A stretch of 64,000 bases of DNA. It comes from Protopterus annectens (lineage: Eukaryota; Chordata; Ceratodontiformes; Protopteridae). Shown one piece after another: positions 1 to 11,085 of this stretch. Every line of letters starts with the position of its first letter. Positions within the stretch are counted from its first letter, which is position 1. The translations under genes were made by a program, and so were the position numbers. The stretch is from assembly GCF_019279795.1 (NCBI RefSeq), contig NC_056747.1, forward strand, positions 1,004,742,432 to 1,004,806,431, in the 5' to 3' direction. The notes beneath the pieces were generated by a model. It did not search any database, was not told the DNA's origin, and saw only the letters and a program-made list of their open reading frames with translations.

Positions 1-1344
1 GTTCTTAGGATTCAAACATATTCTCCCACCTTCTCCATCAGCATAACTGGCTAAGATTCCTTGATGAACAGTACCAAAGGCCACAATACAAGACAATGGC
101 CTGGAGCAGCTTGGCACATGATATTACACATGCCACAGGCATTCCTCATAAAGCTGAGTAAGGCTGCCACCATTACAGTGATCTGAAATATAGAAATCCT
201 GAACTCCTGGGCTAATGGGAGGCTGAGTTGAAGAAGCAGCCACGAACTATGTACTGTAAATATGGCACATCTTAAACCTCTACATGCCACAGTCTGCCAT
301 GCAATGTCGAATGGTCTCCCATTTCTTTCTACGCAGCCTCAAAAGAACAGATCGAAGAAAATGCACAGCTTTACAGGAGGCAGCTTGGGTGTCTCAAGGA
401 AAGCTGGTGTGAATATACATCTTATTGGTAGTGTAGCTTAACATGTTAGCAGACCTATCAGTTGTCATACCACTAAACAGAATAGGTACGTGTTTTGCCT
501 AGGGTTGCCACATTATCAAATGTACAGTCTAGCACTTTATTGTTAGATATGTATGAGTTGCCAGCAGTGTCCCAGAACATAGATAAATTGTTACCATACA
601 TGCAAGTTATATTTACACTGTCAAGTTGTTTTGGCTCTATCCTATAATGTTATGTTGGTTAATACACTAGATTAATCGCGTACAGCAAGTGTAACAGATA
701 TGTTAGGAAATATTTGTTACCTACCACTTCATGCCATTTAAGATTTTACCTGTTACTTGGAAAAAGCAGAAGTGCCCATATAGAGAGTGTTCAGCATAAA
801 GGGAGATCGGTGTTGCACCTTGCTATATACAGTATTGGCACTTATGTGGCATGTTCAGTACTGAACAGGTGCACTACATGGTTTATTAAATAAATGGCAG
901 TTGTTGAAGGCTCCCATGCAGTCATACATGTAGCTCAGCATGTTAAGGTGCTGCTGTCTTACTGTTATGCTGACAGTGGCTTCAGTTCCCCCTTGATAAA
1001 ATTTTCATTCTTCAATATGTGATGCAATCATTAGTGTGTGTTTCACACTGGCTATCTTTGACTGCTGATACAGCTCAGCATGAAACTGCAGCCCCATTGA
1101 GGTTATAGGTGATGAAGGTTTGTGTGTTCACATCCCTGAGTGGTTGTATATTGGCATATTGTTATAGTGGAGTGGTAGGAATTTTATGACATTTGCATAA
1201 CAGTACACATAAATCAGTCAGACTCAGATTATGTCTTCCCTTCATTTTGTTACTGTGGTTGTAACCCTTCCCACTATTCTTTCTATTATATGCATTTATT
1301 TGTTGTTTTATTTTGTTTTCTCCTTTTATTTTACATTTATATGT
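1..1344. other. Unassigned intergenic DNA
   Basis: No coding signature, transposase, RT or terminal repeat is recognisable. Short open frames here have no family motif. The only structure is a pair of tRNA-like stretches near 925-1165, listed separately. Confidence 0.5.
925..1165 (+). repeat. Possible tRNA-related SINE remnants
   Basis: Two stretches resemble tRNA-derived SINE heads. Near 930 there is an A-box-like TAGCTCAGCATGTTAAGG, followed about 40 bases later by a weak B-box-like GGCTTCAGTTCCC. Near 1075 there is AGCTCAGCATG, followed by GTTCACATCCC near 1127. Neither folds convincingly as a tRNA and no TSD is seen, so this is a weak call. Confidence 0.25.
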
Positions 1345-1780
1345 AGCAGCACCCAGACCAGAACCCTGCCACCACCCAGGCATGTCATCTCACCACCGAT
1401 GGCTAATACACCACCACAGCCTGTGATGTCCACAGCTGGCACTGCCACCTACACACCAGCAGCAGCAATGCCACTAAACCTGCTCAGGAAGGTACTGCAG
1501 TACCACCTGCAGGAATCAGTGACAGTGGAGTTGCATATATGTCACCCAGCAGCAGCTGGAGGAAATAGTGGGGGAAATTATTGACAGGTGACTGCATGCC
1601 TGAATTGGATGACTTGCAACCCTCCTCTGATGACTTATGGGGTAGTTTTCCTGTCCAGTACAGACATTAACATTAGATTCAGGAGCCAGTGGTGCAGGAG
1701 ACCAAGGTGGGAAATTAACTCCTATTGGATCACAGCTTCTTGCAAGAAGTGCTGCCATGCACCCCATCCTATCCTCCATC
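1345..1780 (+). other. Coding-like GC-rich stretch of unknown origin
   Basis: This stretch is richer in C, G and trinucleotide CAG/CCA than its surroundings and reads as Pro/Ala/Thr/Gln-rich peptide in alternating frames. Pieces such as QQLEEIVGEIIDR and PELDDLQPSSDDLWG lie in different frames separated by stops. It may be a frameshifted exon remnant of a transposon accessory protein, but I recognise no domain and cannot name it. Confidence 0.25.
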
Positions 1781-1789
1781 ACAGTGTTC

Positions 1790-2185
1790 CCCTTCTTTTG
1801 TGTCTCTTGTGTAACTCCATTTGTTTTCTACTCCTCCCCATCACAACTGCCTTTCTGTGTCTCTGATGGCTCCTTGTCCATTGTCTTTCCCAACTTTAAT
1901 TATGTCACCACTTCCTTGTCAACATTGCCTGTCTTTTTTGCTTGTTTGTGTGATCCTGCTATCTACTCGAACCCTCCTCCCTTCCTATTACTTCTCTTAC
2001 TACCTTCCTAACTTGCCTTTTCTTCATATAAATTGGCACTTAAACCAAAAAAATAAAATTCTCTCTTTCCCCACTTTCATCCTGCTCATTACCTAATTCT
2101 TTGCCTTCTGTTCTCCTTTCTGTTTGCTTCTGCCTTTTCACCATGTTACTACCTTCCCACTTCCAATCTTTAATTTGGTAAAAAA
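1790..2185. repeat. Pyrimidine-rich tract
   Basis: About 400 bases of the + strand are dominated by C and T, with CTTCC, CTCTT and TTCCC words throughout. It looks like low-complexity or old intronic/intergenic DNA. The open frames across it are compositional artefacts. Confidence 0.5.
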
Positions 2186-2466
2186 ATAGATCAGCACACA
2201 TGCTTCATGGCACTTTAAGGCTGCCACATAAGTTCTCCTACTTGCCACTACTGTGCACGTGGGATTACTCAGATCATCCTCAAGACAGAAGCATGATCAA
2301 TGAGCAATGTTGGAGCTCATACCTCCCTGCAGCCACGTCATACTACTACTGGCTTTCCCACCATCCCTCCTGCAGCCATGAGAGGTATATTTAATGTGCT
2401 GTTATTCACACATTCTTGCTTACATGCATTCATTGTTAATAAGCATCAGGATTTGTCGCTCACATA

Positions 2467-2481
2467 CACATGCACACACAC

Positions 2482-2551
<70 letters not shown>
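2467..2551. repeat. (CA)n microsatellite
   Basis: A near-perfect CA dinucleotide array with a few interruptions (ATG, CGC, AGA). Histidine/threonine frames across it are artefacts. Confidence 0.95.
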
Positions 2552-2555
<4 letters not shown>

Positions 2556-2698
2556 AAGAAGAGAGCTGACCACAATCAAGCACGTACTGTTTCTGAATCC
2601 CAGGGATAGTTTTCTTTTCTGTTGGCAATATTATTTAAAATTGATATTCCAGTTCTTTTTAAGACATATGTTTATAGCTTAGTTTTTAATGTTTTGGT

Positions 2699-2860
2699 AC
2701 ATACCTCTCAACCATCCAGATTTTTGCCTCATATTTTCGGTCTGTTCCTTATAAAATTTGTGATTTTCTGGCACATCACAAAGCACTGAATTCACTAAAT
2801 AATGACAGACATCTGAGTTTCAGACTTCATATCCTTCAGAATATGCAAAGTAACACATGT
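2699..2860 (+). mobile_element. Fragment of hAT-type MITE family
   Basis: It begins CATACCTCTCAAC and continues with words shared with the complete copy at 40,786-41,086 read on its minus strand: a terminus with CCAGATTTTTG, GGTCTGTTCCT, CACTAAATAATGACA and CAGACTTCA in the same order. The second terminus is missing, so this is a truncated copy. Confidence 0.6.
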
Positions 2861-3780
2861 AACCTATGTTACTTGAAGCTGCTGTTCAAGGTTAGTAGGA
2901 ATTTTCTGACTGGCTGGGCTAAACAGGCTATTCTTATTTAAGAAAGCTTCTGACAAAACTGCTTAATATCATCCAAGTGAGTCTAGATCTTTAACCAGGC
3001 AGTGCATCACAAATGACATCTCTGAAGCAACTGCTTCACAGAGGCACTGAAGTATCATAATTATAATTAGCCATGTGGCCACTTTGTTTATAAGTTGTCC
3101 TGGGTACGTTCTTCAGTTTTATCTTTTTACTTTTACTTCGGTATTATTTCCATGATCATTAATATCTGCTTCAGGATAGCTCCTTGATAATTGGAAACAT
3201 GGGTCTAATAATTTAAAGGCCAACCCAAAAAAACAATCAAATGACATTGCAGAGATGCAAAAGATAATGCTTTCTTTGCAGTATCTGCCAGCAGATCCAC
3301 CAATCCAATACCAGAAGCATTCAGTTGTGCAAGTAAGGTTTTCATAACAGCAGATGTTATAATAGCTCACTGTTGCACTGCAAGCTACTTGAATCCTAAT
3401 CCAGTGAGGGTACAGCTTTTAAAACATAAGACTGCTTTCCATGTATTTTCATTGTCAGGAGTTTGGGGAAGGCTCCAATACAAAGACAGAGATCCAAAAG
3501 ATTCATAGCTGTTTTACCTAGAAAAAATGAAGGCAACAGCCCTGACATGTTAATACCAGGAAACAAATCCAGCCATGAACAATATATACAAGGTTATATA
3601 CATTCATCCACACCCCAGCAATCAAAACGAAAACCAGATGAAATAAGGGGGGCTGGAGGGAGGGGTGGCTACTGCAACAATGATCTATTAGAATATCTAC
3701 TGTTACGGTAACTTTACTTAGTTGTGCTATGCTCAACATTTAGATCACTGCTTCAGCACACAAACTATTTTGGTCAATTG
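2861..3780. other. No recognisable feature
   Basis: No element end, motif or long open frame of known type was seen. An antisense frame at 3,119-3,370 might be a shred of DIRS gag, but no conserved motif supports this. Confidence 0.45.
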
Positions 3781-3795
3781 CCATAGCACAGCAAC

Positions 3796-4033
3796 GACTG
3801 CAGTGGTGGTGCTGCGGTAGCATTGTCACCTCACAGTAAGATGTTGTCCTGTTTGATTCTCAGCTAAAGCCTCTTCTGTGTGGAGACATGCGTGAATGGG
3901 TGTACCTTCATTGAAGGTTGTGCGTCAGAGCTGGCAACTCGGCATGTAAAAATCTACTGCCAATCATTAGCGGACTGGAGTTCCGCTGTGGCAACCCCTA
4001 ACCGGGAAAAGCCGAAAGATGCAACAACAACAA
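3796..4033 (+). mobile_element. SINE with tRNA-like head and fish L2-type tail
   Basis: A 238-bp element bracketed by a perfect 15-bp direct repeat (CCATAGCACAGCAAC at 3,781-3,795 and 4,034-4,048), the target-site duplication. The head is tRNA-like (GCGGTAGCATTGTCACCTCA, then GTTTGATTCTC). The 3' part contains CCGCTGTGGCAACCCCTAAC and AGCCGAAAG followed by (AAC)n. This tail resembles the L2-type tails of fish SINEs including V-SINEs. The perfect TSD suggests moderate age at most. The V-SINE assignment is from memory of the family. Confidence 0.8.
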
Positions 4034-4298
4034 CCATAGCACAGCAACAAAAAATGGATAATGAAAAAAATAAATTCAAAATATGGAGTCCCAGAAGAAT
4101 GATCCTAGCAAAGCCTGTTCTGGACCTAGTAAAGGGATCCAATTTGCAGTGCTTTATAACTTCTAAAGTCCACTCCATTGCCACCAAAGAAGTGAAAGCT
4201 CATGTGAAACGGGCCCTAATCCTGCTTGGAAGTGGCTTATTATGGCAAATATAACAAAAGGCAATAGCATGAAACAATCATCTGAAAATAGTCTGCTT

Positions 4299-5075
4299 TT
4301 ATGCCTTATTTTGTACCTGTTGCACATCCTCAGAAACAAGGTGCCTGAAAGGTATTAACATTCTATCTTCCAGACATTGAGTTGAAGAGTTTTCAGGTTG
4401 GTTTGTATCAAACAAACCCTGTCTTGTTTGTGCAAATCCAGTTTGTGGGGAAGCCTGTGGTAATTGCCCTTTGTCAGAGCGAAAAGAAGGGAAAATCAGT
4501 GTTACCTGGACCAAAAGCGAGTTACTACCTCTATTTTTCGGAGAGTCCTTCTGGATCTTTAGAAGAACTCTGCATATCAGTGGAAAGGGTAAAAGAGGAT
4601 ACAGCAAGATTGCCATCCATGGGAATGGAAAGGCATCTGTTTTCCGGGCCTGTTTGTAAGAAATCCTGGAGCAGAATTTCTTTAGTTGTTTGTTCTGAGA
4701 TGAGGAAAATAGACCTACTTGAAGTGTTCCCCACAGTTGAATCAATTTTTGGAAAACTACAGGGTAAAGTTTCCATTTCTGAGGGCCTGTCCTGGTCCTG
4801 CTTAGCTTGTCTGCAATCAAGTTTTACTCTGATGGAATGTACAAAGCTTGCAGGGAGAAAATGAGCTGAGTTAGTATCCACTAGGCCACCATAGCATGTC
4901 TGCAATAAGAGTACAGTTTGGGAAACACTCATTTGTTGTCTGTGTAAACTTGTTGAGGTCCTGAGGACCAGAGATGGCTTAAGGATTTCAACGTACTGAA
5001 CACTACCAACATCTTCTGACATTTATGTGCTTCTGTCTGTATTGACAGCTCCACACAGCTTGCACTTTCATCCCT
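4299..5075 (-). pseudogene. DIRS-1 RNase H / post-RT region
   Basis: The minus frame reads KLSRTRTGPQKWKLYPVVFQ near its N-terminus, then LIQLWGTLQVGLFSS, then DAFPFPWMA and YPLLPFPLICRVLLKIQKD. This order of motifs (Trp-Gly-Thr-Pro-like block, Phe-Ala-Ser-like block, DAF...W block, PPLPLI.RVL.KI block) is typical of the end of DIRS RT-RNase H polyproteins. The frame is open for about 173 codons and then degenerate. The sense-strand open frame of 160 codons over the same bases is a shadow. Confidence 0.7.
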
Positions 5076-5082
5076 TTAGAAA

Positions 5083-5480
5083 TCACTTCACCTGCCACAT
5101 CTGAAGCATCTGTGGTGACAGAAATGGGGAGGGGTTGGGAAGCAGAATGGGAAACCTACACTGCAAGAGATCTGGTTTTCCCATGGCAGAATCTCCCTTC
5201 TTACAAATCCATGAAAAAATAATGGGTGAAGATATTGAGTCCAGACTGACCTGAAGTACCACTGGATTCTTTTCATCTGAGGTCTGGCCATGGGAAGCAT
5301 GAGACACATTAATGGCATGTACCCCAATATCCTGAAAAATTGCCCTACAGGTACCTGACTTTGAGTGAAGAAACTTGGGAAGAACTGTTGCAACATCTCT
5401 ACTTTGTCTGAAGAAAGAAAGGCTCTTTCTGGAACAGAATCTATCAGACATCCCAGGAATACAATTCTGTGAGAAAGGAT
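5083..5480 (-). pseudogene. DIRS-1 reverse transcriptase, C-terminal part
   Basis: The minus strand reads, across two frames, FIPSHRIVFLGCQID, then QVPVGQFFRILGYM, then MARPQMKRIQWYFRS. This is the palm end and thumb of a DIRS RT. The junction with the L1 at 5,481-5,494 cuts the coding sequence just before the IVFLG block, and the upstream half resumes at about 7,100. Confidence 0.75.
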
Positions 5481-5494
5481 GAAAGAATATTTTT

Positions 5495-7087
5495 TTTAAA
5501 CAAAAAAACATCTTTATTGAGCTATCACTTATGACATAGGCAGTGGTATATTTATATAAATGAAAACAAACCATATTGACATATTCTCAGTTGCAACCAT
5601 ACATCACATATAGTCTTCTATACATTCAATTTCTGTCTCCTCTTAAACCTCATTCCTCCTCCAAAACATTATTCAGCATGTATTGCTCCCACAATTCCCA
5701 TTTTTTCTATGTAATTTTCTCCTACCCATTTCTAAAGATCCCACTTCCAGTTCTTTTATCTCTGTTATTATATTCACTCCTGCTAATACAGTTGGTTTAG
5801 ACTTTGATTTCCATTTTTTAGTAATTGATTTTTTTGGCAGTCCCCAGAATTAAACTCAGCAAGGCTTTACTATGTCTGGGCAATTTTGATTCTGTATCAC
5901 AGCTCAAAAAAATGTCTTTAGTTACACCTATTTCCTCACCCAGTATTTCTGACAGAGCAGTCTGCCAACTCATTATACTCCCAAAAATATGTTCTTAATT
6001 ACCCCTTTCTTCCCCATCACACATTTGGAATCTACCTGAGGAAAAATTCTTTGGAGTCTGCTTGGAGTATAAAAATACCTATGCAAACACTTCCAAGCAA
6101 AAATCCTAAATCTTCTAGACTTTGTTGCATATTTGGGAGCCATACATATATCCTCTCATTGTTCCTTTTGGAATTGCTTATCCAGTCTCTCTTCTAAATA
6201 CTTTCTAATCTCCTATGATTGATTTTTCTTGTTATCATGCAATATTTTATATGCCCTGGTAATCATCCCAGTATAACAGCAGCTTCTGTTCAAGAGTCTA
6301 CTAAAAATATTACCAGTGCTGGTCTTTCACTTAGAATCCCCCTTTTCTTTTTTTCTTTGCCTATACTTTTTTATCAATCCTTGGTATTAAAGTCAGTCTC
6401 TAGCCTTCAGTACAAATGTATTATTGGCCTCTTCCCATTCTGTTACCTTTCCCTCTCTAGTTATTTGCTCTTAATATCTTGGTTCTTTTGCCATTTTTCT
6501 CCAATAAAATTCAGCCCCTCTTGCCTATTCTCTTTAGCCCTAATGGCAGTCATCCCTATCAACATAATCTCTTTTCTCCATTCCTGTGTTGGATTAGTTC
6601 TTAGAATACTTTCTGCTACTTTAGGAATATAATATTCTGTATGTCTGTTGTTATTGCCCTTAAGGGTTAGCATGCAAAATCACAGTCTCTCCTTATTTCT
6701 TGAGCTTCCCCTCTGTTTCATCATCATCCCTTTCCACTTTGAATTATAGCTTTCTGATTGTGCTATATGTAGAAGCCAAAGCTATGTAGCTCTGAAATAT
6801 CCTTTCAAATTAAGTAATCCCAATCTGCCATGTCCTACTAGAAGGATCACCTTATCCTACTTGTCTTTTGACCTCTTTCCCTCCCAGATACAATTCTTCA
6901 ACTCTTTATTAATTGCTAACCACAATTTCTCCTCTGGTTGATAAAAATATTCCTGAACTGTGTATACCACTAAAAGGACTAAAAACATTTTCACTGTTAG
7001 CATCTTGCTATGTATATCCATAAAACAGACCTTCCAATTTCTCAGTTTTTGTATTATCTTTTGTTTAGTCTTGTCCCGCATATCAAT
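5495..7087 (-). mobile_element. 5'-truncated L1-like LINE inserted in DIRS-1
   Basis: On the minus strand the ORF2 C-terminal region is recognisable: IIQKLRNWK, a lysine-rich block ending FIWEGKR-like (CIWEGKRSKDK), and LLNLKGYFRATQLWL, which matches the L1 GLPNLK.Y..A.QL block. A 3' region of about 1 kb follows and ends at a T-rich (poly-A on the minus strand) tract at 5,491-5,513. Similar 14-mers flank it at 5,481-5,494 and 7,088-7,101 (two mismatches), a likely TSD. The RT catalytic domain is absent, so the copy was dead on arrival. Confidence 0.75.
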
Positions 7088-7101
7088 GAGAGAAGATTTT
7101 T

Positions 7102-7695
7102 GTGATTTGATTTCAAAAGCCCGACTAAGAGGTTCTGAACATCTGGTAAAGACTCTTTATAGCTGACAAAGAGTCTGCAAATATAAGACAATTGCCCAAA
7201 TACAGAAATATGTGAATGCTTTGAAGTCTGCAATAAGCAATTAATGAAGCCAGACACCATTTGAATACCCTTAATGTAATGGAAAGTCCAGAGAACTGAT
7301 AATGTAAGCCAGATACAGAAAATCCTTTACGAAAGTCTGAATGGCTTGGCAATGGGAATGTGTTGATAAGCATCCTTTAAGTCTAGTTTTATCATAAAAA
7401 CTAAAGAAGGGAGCATAAATAAAATACAAGGACGGGAAAGCATTTTGGAATCTTGACAAAAAGATTTAGAAAGGAAAGGAAAGGTCTAGCACAAGTCTAC
7501 AGGATCCTTCCTTCTTCCCTTCCATCTTTAGTACCAAAAATCCTTGAATAAAAGCCTTTGCCTATGTGGCATACGGTCACTGGTTCTATTATTCCCTTTG
7601 TAATTATTTGATGTTGAATGGGAGGAAGTAAGAATACTTGGCTCACAGTGCAGGGAGTGCCATCACAAAGTGTGCCCCTGCTGAATTACATTTAA
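7102..7695 (-). pseudogene. DIRS-1 reverse transcriptase, N-terminal and catalytic part
   Basis: The minus strand gives GIIEPVTVCHIGKGFYSR near 7,600-7,550, then KDG, then a frame from 7,373 with GLHYQFSGLSITLRVFKWCL and HIFLYLGNCLIFADS. These match the DIRS fingers and the motifs around the catalytic site. The catalytic YLDD box reads YLGN (about 7,175-7,190), so both active-site aspartates are lost. Several stops and frameshifts separate the pieces. The frame runs into the inserted L1 and continues at 5,480. Confidence 0.75.
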
Positions 7696-7699
7696 AACT

Positions 7700-8050
7700 G
7701 ATTTGTGTGACACAATTTGGTACGATTTCGTACCACAACAGAATAGAAAGTCGCAGGGATGAAAAGAGGTTGCCAGGGTTGGAGACTGAACAATAAAATA
7801 GTCATTCAGACTAGGAAGAGAACTGTCCTTTATTTTTTAGAGGCTTTCTCTTTCTTTTTGGAGCACCTTTCCCACTCTTTTTTAAATTCCTGTTTAACAG
7901 CTCCTTGCTGCACACTTTAAAACATGTTTAGTAACATGAGAAGCCTACATTAATGAGGCATTCAAAGAATTTTAACCTCAGAAGAATGAAGGTTAACTTT
8001 TGCACGTTCTTAAAAAGATAAAAGGAAAAACTTGTAACATATGAACTTCA
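7700..8050. other. DIRS-1 interior, unassigned
   Basis: Sequence between the RT and gag fragments. It is presumably part of the same DIRS copy but shows no conserved motif. Confidence 0.35.
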
Positions 8051-9005
8051 CAGTTTAAAACCTGAAAGTTAACATTGCAGACAAATACACTTTCATCCCT
8101 AACTTGTCAAAAGCTTTCCCATCTTTGTTAGAGTGAATGGAGTTAGCAACTGAAATCCATTTAACAGAAGCAGTTTTAAATATAGAAATTAATGCTGGAT
8201 CTGCTTTAGAGTTGGAAAACGAATACATATAGGTCTGAGGAAAACTGTGTAACCTGTCAGACTTTCTGGGGGAAAGATGTTGGCTGTCAGGCAAACTTGC
8301 AGTAGTGAAAAAACATTCTCAAAAGCAGGCAAAACAAGAGGAACAGCTGCAAATTTAGGTATATCCAGCTGTAACAAAACACTTTCTGTGCAATAGGAAT
8401 TTCATTCTGCTCCCACTGAAGAAACTCTTTTGTGCAAGATAAAGTCTCAAAAAAGTAATTCTTCAAGAGGGAAATCTGAAGCCATATTTTGCTTAGAATC
8501 AAACTGTTCAGACGGAGAAGAAATTCCTTAAAAAAAAACCTGCAATGTCTGCTCTTCTGATTGTAAATCAAAGTCCGAAAGGGAGGGGACTATTTTTGTC
8601 CTCTTGCCTGATGAAAGTAGAAGGGTAGGAAAAGAAAGAAATTAACTCCTCAGCAAGTTTCATCGTCTTCCTTGTCCAAAGCAATAAAAAACAGGACATG
8701 CAAAGATTTTGTCTCTGTGCTCACTTATTTGATCCATAGTAGGCATACTCATCTCGCATTAACGTTCGTTATCCCAGCTAAATGAAAAGCTTTCACCTGC
8801 TCCTTCCTCTGAGACTGACAAGTGTGGTTCTCCCTTGCCTCCAAGGGCAAGCCTATAGCCACAGAGGATGCAGCAATCTCCCAGTCCTTGGTGGCTGTAG
8901 GTTCGACACCAGAGCGACCAGAGAAAATGATGAGCAATCTGAGGAACCAAAAAGTGGTCACAGCAGAGTCACCCACCCATGGCTAAGGCACAACAGGAGC
9001 CAGCC
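8050..9005 (-). pseudogene. DIRS-1 gag-like region
   Basis: The minus strand from about 8,950 has a Cys-rich start (CCILCGYRLALGGKGEPHL), like the CSxCG...HSLCxxCLG start of DIRS gag proteins and comparable to the better-preserved start at 12,480-12,674. Further on, the frames at 8,571-8,287, 8,377-8,189 and 8,294-8,055 form one frameshifted protein (for example LSCTKEFLQWEQNE, IPKFAAVPLVLPAF, KADPALISIFKTASVKW). Several frameshifts and stops. Assignment rests on position upstream of the RT and on the Cys-rich start. Confidence 0.55.
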
Positions 9006-9076
9006 TGACACCCAAAGACTCCATAAAAACTTTTTTCTTCTTCTGGCAGAGAGGAGAAGGGGTTTCCATTTAGATG

Positions 9077-9697
9077 CTCGAAAGTCCTTTTACACAAATA
9101 CGAAAAGAGCGACACATATTGTGCGAACCACAGAAACGCCAAATGTCCAAAACCGCAAAATTCAAAATGTCAAAGTGTCATGGTTGGTCCGTCTGTGGTA
9201 TAGCTCCATAAGGTAAGTGTGTGATAGTTATGGACCTTAGGGTTAGGGTGCAGGATAAGGTAAGTGCATAGATAGGTAATGTATGTAAGGTTTAGTGTAG
9301 GGTTAGAATTAGGGTTTTGTTAAATGTATGTGTGTGGATTATTTGTTTTGTTTTCATATATCGCTGTAGGGTAAGTGTGCGATAGTTATGGACCTTAGGG
9401 TTAGGGTGCGGGTTAAGGTAAGTGCATAGATAGTAATGTATGCAAGGTTTAGTGTAGGGTTAGAAGTAGGGTTTTGGTGCTTTACTTTAGGGTTAGAAGT
9501 AGGGTTTTGGTTAGTGTATGTATGTGGTTTATTTATTTTGTTTGGGTGGGCAGTATGTAGTGGGAGGTGGAGTTGGCCGACTATGGAGATTCAACTTTTT
9601 GAATTTCGCTGTTTAGTGCGTTCGGCATATTCGCGGTTCATGCAATACATGTCGGTGTTTTCGTATTCGCTTAACAGGATTTTCGCTAATATAATAT
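9077..9697. mobile_element. MITE with ~95-bp inverted termini and telomere-like interior
   Basis: The first about 95 bases (9,077-9,170) and the last (about 9,590-9,697) are imperfect inverted repeats of each other. Both contain, in order, TCGAAA/GCGAAA, AATACGAAAA, CGACA, TATTG, GAACC and AAATTCAAAA when read inward. The centre has two direct repeats of about 115 bp (9,208-9,320 and 9,365-9,475), each starting near GATAGTTATGGACCTTAGGG and rich in TTAGGGTTAGGG-like words. There is no coding capacity. It is CpG-richer than the neighbourhood. Confidence 0.65.
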
Positions 9698-9699
9698 AG

Positions 9700-10610
9700 A
9701 CCCAGGAGAAGGTATACCTCAGAGAGTGGTAGCTGCTCCATACATTAGATGAGAATGAGACTTCAAAGGCAGATAGAGTAGCCTGGATAAATAGGCAAAA
9801 CAGTAGAAAACAAGTGGCACTGAGGTAAATAAACCAATGGTAGTCCCCACAAGCACAATATCTTGTCCCAAATTTAAGAAACCTACAAAATCTGTAGGGA
9901 ACTTTTGTTAAAAAATACAACTTTTTTTTAACACAAAGTTTACAAAACATTATCTAGAAATTCTATTAGAAATGCAATGACAGTCTCAACACATTCCATT
10001 TCCTAGCAAACATAACATTTTAATGAAAAAAACATTACATTTGCTCAGAAAAATTATTTTATTGGAAGTTTTATCCCCAACGGACTTACCTGCCCAGCTT
10101 TGAAGGATCTTTAGCCCAAAGATGATTCCACAGGGCTTACTGAAGAAGTGCTCTTTGGTGGCAAAAAAAAGCTGTGAATCTTTTGATGCTATGTCTTTAT
10201 TGTAGGGCTCCCCCTGAGCTCCTGAAAGTTAGAGTATGTGGAAGGCACCCTTAAGCTTTGAAAGCTGGTATTTCACTTGGGAAGGGCCCAAATAGCTTAG
10301 GCTACTGCAATAGCGATCAAAATACTCAACATATTTAATAACACATAAGAATGTGTCATCACAATTGCATAAATGTCACTGTGTAGTGCAATACACTTAA
10401 GTTAATGTTACTATCTGAGTTTGTGTAGGAACATTATGCGTTGAATCCATAAACTTTATGGTCCTTCTTTGTAGTAACAGATGCCTCTCAGGGGGGGTAC
10501 TGAGTTAAGGACTGTATAAGAAAGGGCTATATCTAAGATGACATGTGTCTCTGACCTGAGGAAGTATAATTCAAATGTGATGAAACAGGGATAAACAAAA
10601 ATTATATACT
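9700..10610. other. Mostly unassigned; possible PLE terminal-repeat remnant
   Basis: No coding motif. At 10,548-10,592 the + strand has CTGAGGA, then 18-20 bases, then GAAAC, the same order as the hammerhead-like cores in the PLE terminal repeats of this window, but the intervening stem is weak. The rest is plain AT-rich sequence. Confidence 0.3.
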
Positions 10611-10620
10611 TACCATAACG

Positions 10621-10760
10621 ATAGATCTGTGTTGCCTCGTTTTTGTCCTTTAGGTTGTTGGATCTAATCGGATCTGACCTCGGCACCTTCCTCTGAAGCA
10701 GTGGATATATGACCTCAACTCCTCCTCTATCCACAATTCCCTGCTCTCCACTGAATTACC
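10621..10760. repeat. DIRS-2 left inverted terminal repeat
   Basis: Its reverse complement matches 13,023-13,170 with scattered differences. Shared words include TAATTCAGTGGAGAG, ATTGTGG, CCACTGCTTCAGA and CAGATCCGA. Confidence 0.8.
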
Positions 10761-11085
10761 ACAGACTGAGTTTGCTTACTTATACCTAACATTACTTCCC
10801 TCCTATAATTAAATAAACCTTTAAGGTTTCATAGGTGAGGAACATGCAAATACCACAGCAAGGTATGAAAGGAAATTCTTAACAGACAAGATCTTAGGTA
10901 AGGTCAACCCAGTCACCAGAAGCTGTCAGTGACAATGTTGGAAGGGGGAAGGAGGGTGTGCTGCCAAATTAGACAAAAATGAAACAACATGGATCTATTG
11001 TTATGATAAGAACATAACTTTTGTATCCAATATTGTCTAGCGTCACCTGATTCAACCTTTGGGACAGATTCCTAAGCTGGAAAAA

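Larger units (their letters stand above)
4296..9005 (-). mobile_element. DIRS retrotransposon remnant (DIRS-1), antisense
   Basis: Read on the minus strand from 9,005 downward, the segment gives fragments in DIRS order: gag with a Cys-rich start (about 8,990-8,050), reverse transcriptase (7,690-7,100, then 5,480-5,083) and an RNase H / post-RT region (about 5,075-4,299). An antisense L1 interrupts the RT. Every part has stops and frameshifts. I find no tyrosine recombinase or inverted terminal repeat attached to it, so the 3' end is lost. DIRS elements replicate through an RT and integrate with a tyrosine recombinase rather than a DDE integrase. Confidence 0.75.

Noticed and set aside
2300-2609. 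CRISPR-like array
   Set aside because: Simple CA repeat without spacers.
4382-4864. 160-codon sense open frame
   Set aside because: It overlaps the antisense DIRS RNase H region whose motifs are recognisable. The sense frame has no family motif and is a shadow.
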